A DNA stretch of 64,000 bases, from positions 7,301,001-7,365,000 of the forward strand of contig OX352764.1 of the NCBI GenBank assembly GCA_947095585.1. Reading direction: 5' to 3'. The stretch is from Nephrocerus scutellatus (lineage: Eukaryota; Arthropoda; Insecta; Diptera; Pipunculidae). Below, one piece after another: positions 12,600-22,283 of the stretch. Under the pieces are notes generated by a model. The model searched no databases. It saw only the letters and a program-made list of their open reading frames with translations, and had not been told where the DNA came from. Made by a program: the position numbers and the translations under genes. How positions within the stretch are numbered: the stretch's first letter is position 1; the number at the start of each line of letters is the position of its first letter.

Positions 12600-13840
12600 A
12601 ATTCAAGAAGTAGTCCATTTTTTCAAGCAAACATTCTTTGGGCTCCTATGTGTAAGCAATCGAAGCCATATCAAGTTTTGAATCATTACCTTTTTGATTA
12701 TGGGATGTTTGTTAATGATGTCGTACTGCGAAAACTTCTTTAGGTCGACAAAAAAGGGATTACTCAATGTGCGGAGACGGAAGTCCGCCAAGACCTTTGC
12801 AAAGGTAATGAATGAGAGTTTCTCTCATATTCACATTCAAGTAAAGGTATTCTGATGTATTCCCAGTTTGGTTGAGTGGCTTGCCCACCCGGCCAATGGC
12901 CCGTAATTACGGCAACCACTCTGTAAAAAACTTTCTGTTATCTGGAGATCAGCTCGGTAGAATTATTTTTATTATAAGAAGGCCAGATCGTTCTCGACGT
13001 GGTGTAATTTGTCAAGTCATTCCACCTTAACTGTGCTTTGGTGGTAAGGAAGGTGAGAACACGTTTGCTGACGGAGCTCAAAGGACAGCAGACTCTCTCA
13101 GTGTCAATGTCCTTCTTCACCAGTGCATCTGATTTCGAATTGCCATCAATTTCGCTGTGCCCCGGCACCCAAACTAGGGTTAAATCTATGCTTTGGCTTA
13201 TCGAAGCCAGTTCGGCTTGACACTACCTGACAAGTTTAGAAGTGTTGCTTGTCGCAATAATGGCTTTAATTTCAGATTGGCTGTCTACACATATGCCAAC
13301 CCTGCCATCAGTGCTGTGAGATAAGACCCTGCATGCCTCCCTTGTCTCAAGGATCTCCACGTTGAAAATGTTAGCAGATTCAGGTAGTTTGTGGGACCTA
13401 GAAAGATAAAAGTTTTCAGAGAAAACTCCAGCAACGACTCCATTTCTCATCTTGGATCTATCGGTAAATAGAGTTACATCAAAAAGTCCCAAAGTTGGAA
13501 GGCCAACTTTCTCGAGTCGAAAACTCCACGGCAAAGCTCGGACTGAACTACAGTTTTTGAATGCTGATGATCTCCTTTTGTAACAAATGCAGTATACTGC
13601 AGTGACTGTATCGTTTGGTGATTCTCTGAGGCGGACCGCAATGTATTTAATAAATAGGTCGGGTGGTAATAAGTATAGGACTTTATTTAAAGCACCGGTA
13701 GGGCAGGACCGTAGTGGTCTAGTTAAACCATCAGCTGCTGATCTTTGTATTCTACTAAGCTTGCCGCCATTGTATTTTTGTTAATTGCCGGTCACCAGAC
13801 CAGTGCTGCATAGGTAAGATAGGAAGCACCAGCTTCCTGT
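12600..13840 (-). mobile_element. 3' half of an RNase H-bearing LINE, degenerate (same family as 1-752)
   Basis: On the minus strand the pre-RNase H connection comes first (YAALVWWPA near 13800; YLLNT near 13640). RNase H follows, with LFTDRSKMRNGVVAGVF near 13460, VGICVDSQSEIKAI near 13280, and MPGHSEIDGNSKSDAL near 13160. Then comes IWPSYNKNNSTELISR and, in another frame, VVAVITGHWPGGQ near 12900. The tail NPFFVDLKKFSQYDI lies near 12740. Unlike the copy at 1-752, this one keeps the Asp in VDSQ, but it has frameshifts between the two longest frames (103 and 76 codons). It is clearly a decayed insertion. Confidence 0.8.
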
Positions 13841-13895
13841 AGTATAATTTTAGGCTAAATGAAGATTATGAAATGATTTTAGGATTATAGAAAGA

Positions 13896-14163
13896 CTAGT
13901 TGTTAACCCCGCCGTTACCCGGGACCAGCCGACCCCAACCCCCAAGACACCGTTTAGACCCACCAAAAGCTAAAATAACAGGCGTTGTCAGGCCGCCCCT
14001 CCTACCCTACTGAACCAACCAAACTGATCGCTCCGCCACTGAAACCACCGTACACCATTGGGGCCCATCCCCAGCTACCTTCCAATGACCCCGGTACAGC
14101 CGTTTAGCCGTGATAGGGTAACAGACAGACAGAGTTACTTTCACATTTATAATATAAGTAAGG
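13896..14163. repeat. Short interspersed repeat with retroelement-like ends
   Basis: The left end reads CTAGTTGTTAACCCCGCCGT and TACCCGGGACC. The right end reads ACAGACAGACAGAG then TTACTTTCACATTTATAATA followed by an AGGATA-rich stretch. Both wordings recur at the ends of short insect interspersed repeats. No open frame, and no second copy in this window, so the class is undecided. Confidence 0.4.
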
Positions 14164-14164
14164 A

Positions 14165-16892
14165 TAAGGATGAGAATTATAGGATATTTATTTAAAGTTT
14201 ATATTAAAAATTAAGGATAAGTGAGCTATAACGTGATTTGAAATGCATACAGGGCCCTTATTGCTGTGCTGTGGAAATTATAGCTATTCTCTGCCTCATG
14301 TATATCATTTTATGGTTGCCGGATGTATTTGGTAATAATCTTTAGTCTTGAATGCCTTCTTGATGCTCAATCTGACTTCAAAGTTTCTCTTGAAGTCAGG
14401 GTATTGCTCCAAGGCATGCTTTTTAGCGTAATCTGCCTGTCAAGTCTTTTTTTGCCACGGCATCCATTCGCCTTCCGACGAAATAAGTTTGCAAAACCAT
14501 GCCAATTACTGACACGTCCTTTTCCAGAAGCCTACATTCTAAGTATCATAGCAGAAACAAAAAGAGATCCTGCTAAACCGGGCGGACATGAAAACGTCAA
14601 TTACTTACTTACTCCGAGCTACGAACATAAAACTCAACAATCACATAAATGCCCAACCGCTTGCACATCTGCTGACATTCACACAGACTGTCTGCGGTTT
14701 GCTGGTTTTCAATTTTTCCATTCTGTCCTTCTCTTCATCCTTCCATGTCATTACAAGGAACAATTAATATTCACTTCCAGCGGGTTAATGATGTGATTTT
14801 ATCTCGTTACCAAGTCGTAATGTCACGTGGAATCTGGAGGATGTAACCTAAGCTTTTGTCGTTTATTTCAATTTTTGAACGGACAGAGTCGTCGGTCGCC
14901 GGCTACTTCCTTATTGTTCGCATCCCTCACCGTCCTTCGCAGTCGCAGTGCTCCGCGGCGATGCCTTCATTAAATGCTAAAACTTCAGAACCAATTGCTG
15001 CGTGAGTCCTGGCTGCTGTTTCTGGATATTTGTCAAAAGGTGAGCCAGCAGCAAAAAAAGGATTCTTTTGAACGAGTTTTGTGACGCGTAGCCATAGTTA
15101 AGTCTATGCACAGCATCAGTTTCCATGGAATATACCCGTACTTATCATCGCTTTTGTAGTTAGACAGACGCTCGACATCCTAATGGCAGACAGATGTAGG
15201 ATAACAACAACAGCTACTACTCGAGATAACAATCGCAGCACGCAATTCAAATTTCATGTGAAATTCCTGACGATGATATAAAGGAAGGCGGACAGGCAGT
15301 GCAGTGCAACAACAACAACAACAACCACAACAACAACAAGTGAAGTTCAGCATGGGCACCTGACATACGACAAATGACGAATGAACTCTTTCGTTCAAAC
15401 GGTTACGAGTGCTGTGGGCTGTAGCTGTGTATGTTGACTGATAGCTGCCAACGACACACTTCCAACTCTTCCTCCAAAGTCGCATAAAAAATTCCGTGTT
15501 TTTTTTTTCTGCTTGTGACGCGTATCCCTTCAAATGAGTCCTCTTTGCCATTTGGCGCGTGAGCCATGACAATAATTATAAAAAAATGTCAGTTGGAAAG
15601 CGCCGTCCAACCTTTGTACCTTGGGGCGAACTGCATGAAAGGGTGCTGACATTGGTCAAAAGGTTGCAGGATGTATGTGTCTAAACGTGATATTAAATCC
15701 ACATCACTGACAAGTCGTGCTCCTTCTTGTTTGTGGCCCACTGTGCTTCTCTCCCAAATGAGGGAGTATCATGGCACAATGGCAGAAGGGAGTAGAGGAG
15801 GTTGACGCAACCAAACGGGATGATATGTGAATGTTTGCCTCCTCGACAATAGCACCCACCAGCCACCACACACCATCCTTGTTTGGAGCACTCTCCGAAG
15901 CGACAATGCGCAAATATGCGAATGACAATTTGTTAGACGATGTGAACGAATACAAGGATAATTGATGTATAGATGTTTTCCCGCCCTCTTCTTCTACAGC
16001 TGGAGCAAGTGGCATAAATCTGCACTTCAAGTGGGATCATCATCATCTGGATGCACTTTGATAAGGTGAAACGAACCACACAGAATAACCAAAGAAATCC
16101 TTAAACGAAATTATATCGTTCGAGGAGTTGTGGCTCCTACTGTTGTTGTTTTATTCATCGTCTTCATTAGGATTTCAATTGGAGCAAGAAATCAATCTCT
16201 CGAGTAGGGCATCAGTCTGTTTTCGTCTTCTTAATCAAATTCTTTCACTCACATAAATAATCGGGTCGGTGCATACGACGGAAGTGGGTTAACAGCGAGC
16301 TAATTTCATAATAATAATGAATCAGGACGTGACAAACAGATTTTTGCTTTGGGTGGTTCAAGTTACTCGTAGTTGTGTCGCGTTCTGGTTATAATTTTCG
16401 TCTTTCGTTTACCTAATTGGGTTACCTACGTTTCCTTTCAGTTGCCTTATGTTTGCAGTGTCCAGACGAAAGGATCAAGATTTAAAATTTTTGTTTTTGT
16501 CATACATCAAGCAACGACCGAATTTTTCATCCGGAAGGGAAACATTCACACTGTGTCGTTCCATTAGACCCGGTTTGCTGGTCTGTATTCCCTGTTTGTC
16601 TAGAATTCTATAAAGAGGAAATGCGATTATGATTGTGGGACAGAAATACTCGTACAGAAGACTGATGCATAATCATAACATACAATGGGAAAAGAATTGC
16701 CGTATTTGCCTTCATTTGAATAACAAATAAAGGGATGTCTCCTTACTTGTGTTGTGTTGCTGCTCGACCTCATAAACAATGTTGGTTGGAGTGTTCCCTC
16801 TTTTGACTGATATCATCCATTTTAATAAAAATTCTCCTTATAACCGCTCTTTAATTTGAAACAACTTCTATTTCTTTAATATTAGATGGTTT
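14165..16892. other. No gene confirmed; possible 5' noncoding exon at 14881-15039
   Basis: An open frame of 157 codons (14323-14796, +) has no recognisable domain and I do not call it. At 14881-15039 a GC-richer stretch ends in donor-like AAAAG|GTGAGC (a second donor-like GC|GTGAGT lies at 15001). It could be an untranslated first exon of the gene at 19 kb, which must have one because exon 19099 begins with an acceptor. This is inference only. Confidence 0.35.
15307..15342 (+). repeat. (CAA)n trinucleotide repeat, non-coding
   Basis: About eleven near-perfect AAC/ACA units with one interruption (CCA). The minus-strand frame through it is a run of Cys codons, which is an artefact of the repeat. 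Confidence 0.8.
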
Positions 16893-17245
16893 TTAAATTC
16901 TCTATATTAACTTCACTTGCCCGTGGGTCGTCGGTCGGTCGTCGGTCGGTCGTCTGTCGTGGATTCTTGCGATCAATTTTTAACCCACTTCCCATGGCCC
17001 GATTTTATTGAAATTTTGCACACATGTGTATTTCCGGAGACAACACTTTCTATTAAATTTTGAGGCCCCTCAGGCTGCGGGGTCGGGGGGCTCCCAAACA
17101 AAAATTTTAAAAAATTTACCCGATTTTCTTCAAATTTTACACACATGTGTATACCCAATAAAGAATACTTTTTCGAAAATTTGGTAGTGATCGGGTCCCG
17201 GGTTCGGCCGCAAGGCCCTTATACATTTTTTAAAAACTGTACTGG
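16893..17245 (+). repeat. Satellite-like interspersed element beginning TTCTCTATATTAA (copy 1)
   Basis: Starts AAATTCTCTATATTAACTT, then a small GTCG-repeat patch (16925-16963), then units containing ACCCGATTTT-CTTCAAATTTT, CACACATGTGTAT and GTGATCGGGTCC. The same start and units occur at 28302-29143 and, truncated, at 63028-63165. The start resembles the 5' TC end of Helitrons, but no 3' end is identified. Confidence 0.65.
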
Positions 17246-17528
17246 CATCAGATATTCGTCGCCCTTTATGGACTTTGTGCGGTGTGTGCTGCGCAGTCGG
17301 CTGCGCTGCATGGTTTTGGTGGTAGAGAGAGAGAGAGAAATCTTAGCTCACGCACAAATGAACCCAGCAAATGAAACGAGACATAAATGTTTTATGCTTA
17401 ATTCAACGTAGTTACTTATTTACTGAATTGTATTTTTATTGATGTCGTTTTTTTTGTTGTCGATATCAACTTACAGATAGAACTACAAGTTTTCGCAATA
17501 TTCTGTCATTTCGCGTTTTCATAAATTA

Positions 17529-18832
17529 ACGGGTGTTTTTTTAAGAGGTTGCCGATTTTTTTTTTGAATAAAACACATATAAAATTATGAAATGACCAAA
17601 ATTTTTTTTTATTTGGTAGATAATTTTTTGGCATTTAACATTTAAACACAATTTCTGGCATATGGCTACCACGACTATTTTTCACAAATGTCATTCTGGA
17701 GGTCCAATTTTCCAGCACTTTTTCAAGCATTTGAGGGCGTATGTCAGCAATGACACGTTGAATATTGGTTTCCAAAGCGTCAATCGATTGAGGTTTATCC
17801 ACATAAACCAATGACTTCACGTATCCCCACAAAAAGTAATCGAGTGGCGTCAAATCGCACGAACGCGGAGGCCAATTCACCGGACCATTTCTCGAAATAA
17901 TGTTGTCGTTGAAAGTTTCTTTCAATAAGTCGATTGTTTCACGTGCTGTATGGCAAGTGGCACCATCTTGTTGAAACCACATTTCATCCATATCCATATC
18001 TTCAAGATTTGACAACAAAAACTCATTTAACATGGTTCTGTATCGATTTCCATTCACGGTAACGCGTCGTCCTTCCTCATTTTTAAAGAAATATGGACCG
18101 ATGATCCCACCAGCCCATAGACCGCACCAAACAGTACATTTATCAGGATGCATTGGTAATTCTTGAACGGCGTGTGGATTATCTTTGCTCCAAATGCGAC
18201 AATTTTGTTTGTTGACGTATCCATTTAACAAAAAATGCGCCTCATCACTGAAGAGAATTTTACGGTAAAAAAATGGATCTTCGTTCAATTGATTTAACGA
18301 CCAATCACTGAATTCACGGCGCAAACGATGGTCGTGTGGCTTTAATTCTTGCACCAATTGAATTTTGTATGGCACCAAACCCAAATCTTTACGTAAAATT
18401 TTCCATAAAGTCGATGGACAAAGTCCAATTTGCTGAGCACGACGACGAATCGATAAATTGTCGTTTTCTTCGACACTGGCCTCAACGACAGCAATATTTT
18501 CTTCTGTACGAACTCTTCTCATTCTTGTCGGTGGCTTGGCATCCAAAAGAGTGAATGTAGACCGAAATTTGGTAATTACGTTCTTTATGGTGGTCTCTGA
18601 CGGACGATTATGTGCACCATAAAATTCACGAAGTGCTCTATAAACATTTTTAATTGAACACTGATTTTGAAAATAAATTTCCACGATTTGAAAACGTTGT
18701 TCTGGAGTTAACCTATTCATAATGATTTGCCAAACAATACTGAGTAGAAATGCCATTTTGAGCTGTCAAAACAACTGTCATAAAATAAAACGACATCTAT
18801 CGGAAAAACAAACCTCCTAAAAAAACACCCTT
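17529..18832. mobile_element. Complete mariner element, DD41D type, inserted at TA
   Basis: A 1304-bp element has 22-bp terminal inverted repeats at 17529-17550 and 18811-18832, identical at 20 of 22 positions (left end ACGGGTGTTTTTTTAAGAGG). It is flanked on both sides by TA (17527-17528 and 18833-18834), the expected mariner target duplication. It carries one uninterrupted transposase ORF on the minus strand (17635-18756). It lies about 270 bp upstream of the exon at 19099. Near-identical termini and an intact ORF argue for a recent insertion. Confidence 0.92.
17635..18756 (-). CDS. Mariner transposase (DD41D, rosa/visitor-like)
   Basis: An intact 373-residue transposase, which cuts and pastes its own element by binding the inverted repeats in the nucleus. 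Methionine 13 (MNRLTPEQRFQ) is probably the true start, because family members begin at that motif. The N-terminal helix-turn-helix pair spans about residues 14-130. The catalytic triad is complete: D171 in FSDEAHF, D264 in FQQDGAT, and D306 in TPLDYFLWGY. Forty-one residues separate the second and third Asp, which defines the DD41D group (classic mariners have 34). No stop, frameshift or missing catalytic residue is visible, so the protein could be active. Codon use is AT-rich like the surroundings. Confidence 0.95.
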   Translation of the reverse strand: MAFLLSIVWQIIMNRLTPEQRFQIVEIYFQNQCSIKNVYRALREFYGAHNRPSETTIKNVITKFRSTFTLLDAKPPTRMRRVRTEENIAVVEASVEENDNLSIRRRAQQIGLCPSTLWKILRKDLGLVPYKIQLVQELKPHDHRLRREFSDWSLNQLNEDPFFYRKILFSDEAHFLLNGYVNKQNCRIWSKDNPHAVQELPMHPDKCTVWCGLWAGGIIGPYFFKNEEGRRVTVNGNRYRTMLNEFLLSNLEDMDMDEMWFQQDGATCHTARETIDLLKETFNDNIISRNGPVNWPPRSCDLTPLDYFLWGYVKSLVYVDKPQSIDALETNIQRVIADIRPQMLEKVLENWTSRMTFVKNSRGSHMPEIVFKC

Positions 18833-19098
18833 TAGTTCAGAGCAGTCAAAGAGTTCTCAAGATAAATGTTCGTGTTTCTTATTTGCTCAGAGTATGAGCG
18901 TGCTTTACGTGCTCAGAATAAAATGATCTGAGCATTTTCAATTTTAACATCTGATGTCAAATGTCTGTTTCGATGATTTTCTCCTAAAATAAAAAAAGGC
19001 CCAGGATCGAGGGGCTCCCATATCAATTTCTGCGATTAGGGAATTTAGATGAAAAATTTTAATTTTTATGGGTTGTTTTTATTTCTTTCCCATTTCAG

Positions 19099-19165
19099 AA
19101 TTCCAAGGCTTTGATGTCCTGCAAAATTAACAACTTGTGTCAATAGCATTTTCCACGGTGTCAAA
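19099..19165 (+). other. 5' untranslated part of the first coding exon, with splice acceptor
   Basis: The acceptor is a strong pyrimidine tract ending TTTCTTTCCCATTTCAG at 19098. A TGA stop at 19112-19114 is in frame with the following ATG and closes the frame upstream. An untranslated exon must therefore lie further upstream. Confidence 0.65.
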
Positions 19166-19269
19166 ATGCTTGAGCGAACCAAGTCAAATCGAATACCACG
19201 ACGACGACCGTCGAATTTAAATTTGAAATTGCCGTCGACTGGACGTTTGGAAACACTGGACGATAATAG
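19166..19269 (+). CDS. Exon with start codon of the polyQ/polyH-rich gene (34 codons + 2 nt)
   Basis: The ATG at 19166 has the context CAAAATG, a perfect fly Kozak consensus. Thirty-four codons follow, giving a basic N-terminus with RTKSNRIPRRRPS, then NLNLKLPSTGRLETLDDN. The exon ends AATAG|GTGAGT, a consensus donor with GT at 19270, leaving phase 2. The microexon at 22238 supplies the missing base and keeps the frame. The Arg-rich stretch at residues 9-14 could be a nuclear-localisation or membrane-binding patch. The overlapping 91-codon minus-strand frame (19066-19341) lacks any such support. I do not recognise the protein. Confidence 0.75.
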
Positions 19270-20244
19270 GTGAGTGTCTTGGATAACAATTCTACATTTT
19301 AGACGTGCGCCGCCATTATGTGGTGGATTTGTAGTGTGCAACTCGCTTATTATAGCACAGACAATAACTAGATTTCAATTATCTACTTGTGTTTTTTGTG
19401 TTTGGTGACTATGTGCTTTTTTAGTACAATTAGCTAATTCTTTCTGGAAGGGAAATGAAACGTTATCACTAATAATGAAATTATAACCTAAGATTAAGTG
19501 CATTTGAGTGTATATTTACTAGCTTGATAGAATACAACTGTATACCATTTATCCTTCCGACGTCCTTAAAAGTAGTTGAGATAAAATCATGAAAAGAATA
19601 TGTGACTTTTAATTTTTCATAATTGTATTCCATTATGCCATCCATAGTCATACAATGAAGTAAGCAATAGTCATACAATATAATAAGCAGTAGATGATAA
19701 AAGAACAGTACTTTTCATTTTTACATTTTATCTAAAACACAAACCCAGACAAGAATATGTAATGTCAAAAGTAAAAACAGTGTTAGTAAGTCGTTTGTTT
19801 TAATAATTAAAAATATTCGATTTCAAAATTATGGAAAAATATCAATTTCGTGCAAAAAAATAACACGGAGAAAATGAATGGTCGAAGGAAGCTAGGCCCA
19901 GGAACACAACGATTGCTTGTCTAGAATAAGCATTATACCAAAAACATTGGCCTAGTAATATTGTTTATCAGTTGTATATAGTAGTTATATGCGTGAGGTA
20001 GATGCTATTTTTAAAACTTTTATCATATATGACTCTAATGTACTTGCCATATGGTGAGTTGGAAATAAGGAACTTACCAGTGTTATCTGGCGCACTCTAG
20101 GTTGTTCGAATAGAAAAATGTAGAAAATATTAGAACGTTAGCTTTTGACCTAATTGAAAAGTACGAAGTTTTATGGCATTAAATCAGTTATAATTTCGAA
20201 TTCAACCAGACCAAGTCGAAAAGTACTCGCAAGCAGATATAGCT

Positions 20245-21150
20245 TCTCGTCGAAACACACAGTTTAAGAAAAAAAACCCCTAAAAGAAAAGGCAAAGCCG
20301 ACTGGGATGGCCTCAACAATATTAACTGGCCTCTTAATGCCAATAGTGGTGTGGATGTCATATCTGATAATAATAATATTCGGCGCGACAGACCGTTGCT
20401 GTCCAAGGGCTAGCTTCTCGTGTTACGCCTGAATATTTTTGGACACAAATGGAAGGTACCTACAATTTAATGCCGGTTCCGAACGGCAAATCGAGAAGCT
20501 TTCCATGACAAGTTTATTATTACTCTCGGAACGTTTGTCACCCATTCGCGAGCCATATCTGATACGATCACAAACATAATACAGGAGGGTAGGATACAAT
20601 TTATCCTTTTCAGGATAAAGTGTATAAACCGAATGAAAATGCTTGGTATGATTTAAGCTGTAAAGAGGATATCACGAACCGGGAGGTACCCCCCACTGTA
20701 GAAAACCGAACCGAATGATTGCAATGCCTACCTTAGACGAGTCAAATTCGACTATGACCCGAAACTGAGACAAAAAATACTTCAGTGTCCCAAAGGAAGT
20801 AAACATTTTTGGTCATTTGTGAAACGAATTAAAAATACTGCCTCGTCTTCAATTCCAACGCTCATTCATAATGACATTACAACTGTCAGCTCAATAGACA
20901 AGGCCAATCTGATGGTATTGTCTCTATAGTTTTGAAGAGGTGTTCTTCAATGTTGGCATTGCCACTGCGCAGGCTTTTCAATTTCTCTTAATCTTCTGGA
21001 TTGGAAAACAGCCTTTATCCAGCCAGTTCCTAAAATAGGCGAACCGTCATATCTTTCCTCTTACCGACCAATTGAGCTAACATCTATACTTTCTATGGTC
21101 ATGGAAACGCTGATCAATCTCGTAAGCTTATGCAATACCATCCGTAATAC
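20245..21150 (+). mobile_element. Jockey-like LINE relic interrupted by a SINE
   Basis: This is the sense-strand sister of the relic at 7585-9290. Both share the wording GATGGCCTCAACAAT...ATTAACTGGCC...CTTAATGCCA. The protein continues with FDYDPKLRQKILQCPKGSKH, then IPTLIHNDITTVSSIDKANL, then a deletion, then VLKRCSSMLALPLRRLF. It fades out after FLLPTN at about 21070-21150. There are many stops. A SINE occupies 20368-20553 within it. Confidence 0.8.
20368..20553 (-). mobile_element. 5'-truncated SINE nested in the jockey-like relic, with target-site duplication
   Basis: The 186-bp insert is flanked by the 9-bp direct repeat CATATCTGA (20359-20367 and 20554-20562). The related jockey copy at about 8.45 kb carries the empty site once (CATTTCTGATACGATC). 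Reading the minus strand, the insert begins at GGCTCGCGAATGGGTGAC and ends in an (ATT)n tail. It matches the body of the fuller copy at 28078-28301. The tRNA-like head is missing, as expected for a 5'-truncated target-primed insertion. Confidence 0.85.
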
Positions 21151-22237
21151 CCTTGGCTCAGCTCGAGCCCATGGGTCTACCATTATCTTCGGACGTACTT
21201 TTTTTTTCTTTTAATAAAAAGAAGAGAAAATCCCACGACTTGATAAGACTTTCCCCTACTTTTGCCATTTATATAAATTGTAAAGAGCCAAAAATCGCAT
21301 TCCTTTTATTATCTACTTACAATTTCTTTGTTTGACATGGTGTCGAATAATGGAATACAGCAATTCATTTCAAAGTTGGTCTGGGTTTGTGCATTGGAAT
21401 TATTTATGTATGACGTTAAGTTTACGTTTAACATCCACGTAGAGTACTAAAGATGTTTCCGAAACGAAGACTAATTTGTGGAACCTAACTCAATATAATA
21501 AGTAACCTCGCGAGGTGAATTATTTTATATCTCTGGCTTGCAAAATATCTAATTTGATGTGTGACATTGACAGAATTTTTATTTTGATTTTCTTCTCAAA
21601 GTATATGGAATCAATTCGGACGATTTTACTGACTTATTTATGTTAGCGGCAAATAACTCAATAAATCTGAAATAAGTGTTCGTTTCGGAAACAGCCTAAT
21701 AAGTCGTCCTTTACACACGGTGGATCATAGATCATAGTTAATCTGTCCATTCGAACCGCTGCATTCTGTCAAATTCGACAATTTTTTAAATATTTTGCGC
21801 AAGGGTTCGCACCCTTATAATGTTCGGCTTAAAACTTGGAACAGCGCGGGGATTATGGTAATAGAGGGAAAATGATGATAGCAAAGTGGAAAAACAGAGC
21901 CATGTAAAGCATTCCGCATACTTGTTGGACGAGCTTGCGACTCAAAATAGAAGCGCTGTAAGCAAAGGATGTGTACTCGTTTTGTCTAGAATATCATTTT
22001 GAATAATTTTTGGATCTTAGCTGTAGATCGTGCTTTCGAGCAACGTCATCGAGCTTCTTTACTAAAACGTATTAATATAAATAAAAAAAAATGACAAAAC
22101 AGAGTGTTTGCTTCAGAGTATATAATAAAAACCATTATATAAATAATCGAGGTTTTCAGTTCGTATATAAGAAGCTAGTTTTTTTTAGAAATTTAAAAAA
22201 ATAAAGACTAATATTCTTGTCAACTCCTTCATTTCAG

Positions 22238-22283
22238 ATGCAGTGACGATTCCTCACAATCTTCCGCAGCAGCACCAGTTTTT
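22238..22283 (+). CDS. 46-nt microexon of the polyQ/polyH-rich gene
   Basis: The acceptor is AACTCCTTCATTTCAG (AG at 22236-22237) with a CTAAT branch-site match upstream. The donor is TTTTT|GTAAGTATT with GT at 22284. The first base completes the AG left by the previous exon (AGA, Arg). Fifteen codons follow, CSDDSSQSSAAAPVF, ending in phase 0. That phase is exactly what the next exon needs (GCA TCC GTG...). Length modulo 3 is 1, the only value that joins the two flanking exons in frame. It encodes a short acidic/Ser-Ala linker. Confidence 0.7.

Larger units (their letters stand above)
19270..22237 (+). other. Intron 1
   Basis: Runs from GTGAGT at 19270 to TTCATTTCAG at 22237, with a CTAAT branch-site match about 30 bases before the acceptor. 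It contains a jockey-like relic with a nested SINE (20245-21150). Otherwise it is AT-rich sequence in which I see nothing. Confidence 0.7.

Noticed and set aside
14323..14796. 157-codon + strand ORF
   Set aside because: It has no recognisable domain, no splice signals, and a composition like chance sequence. Its length alone is not enough.
15180..15572. 130-codon minus-strand ORF with a poly-Cys run
   Set aside because: The Cys run is the antisense of a (CAA)n repeat and the rest is unconvincing.
19066..19341. 91-codon minus-strand ORF
   Set aside because: It is the antisense shadow of the + strand exon 19099-19269, which has splice signals and a Kozak start.
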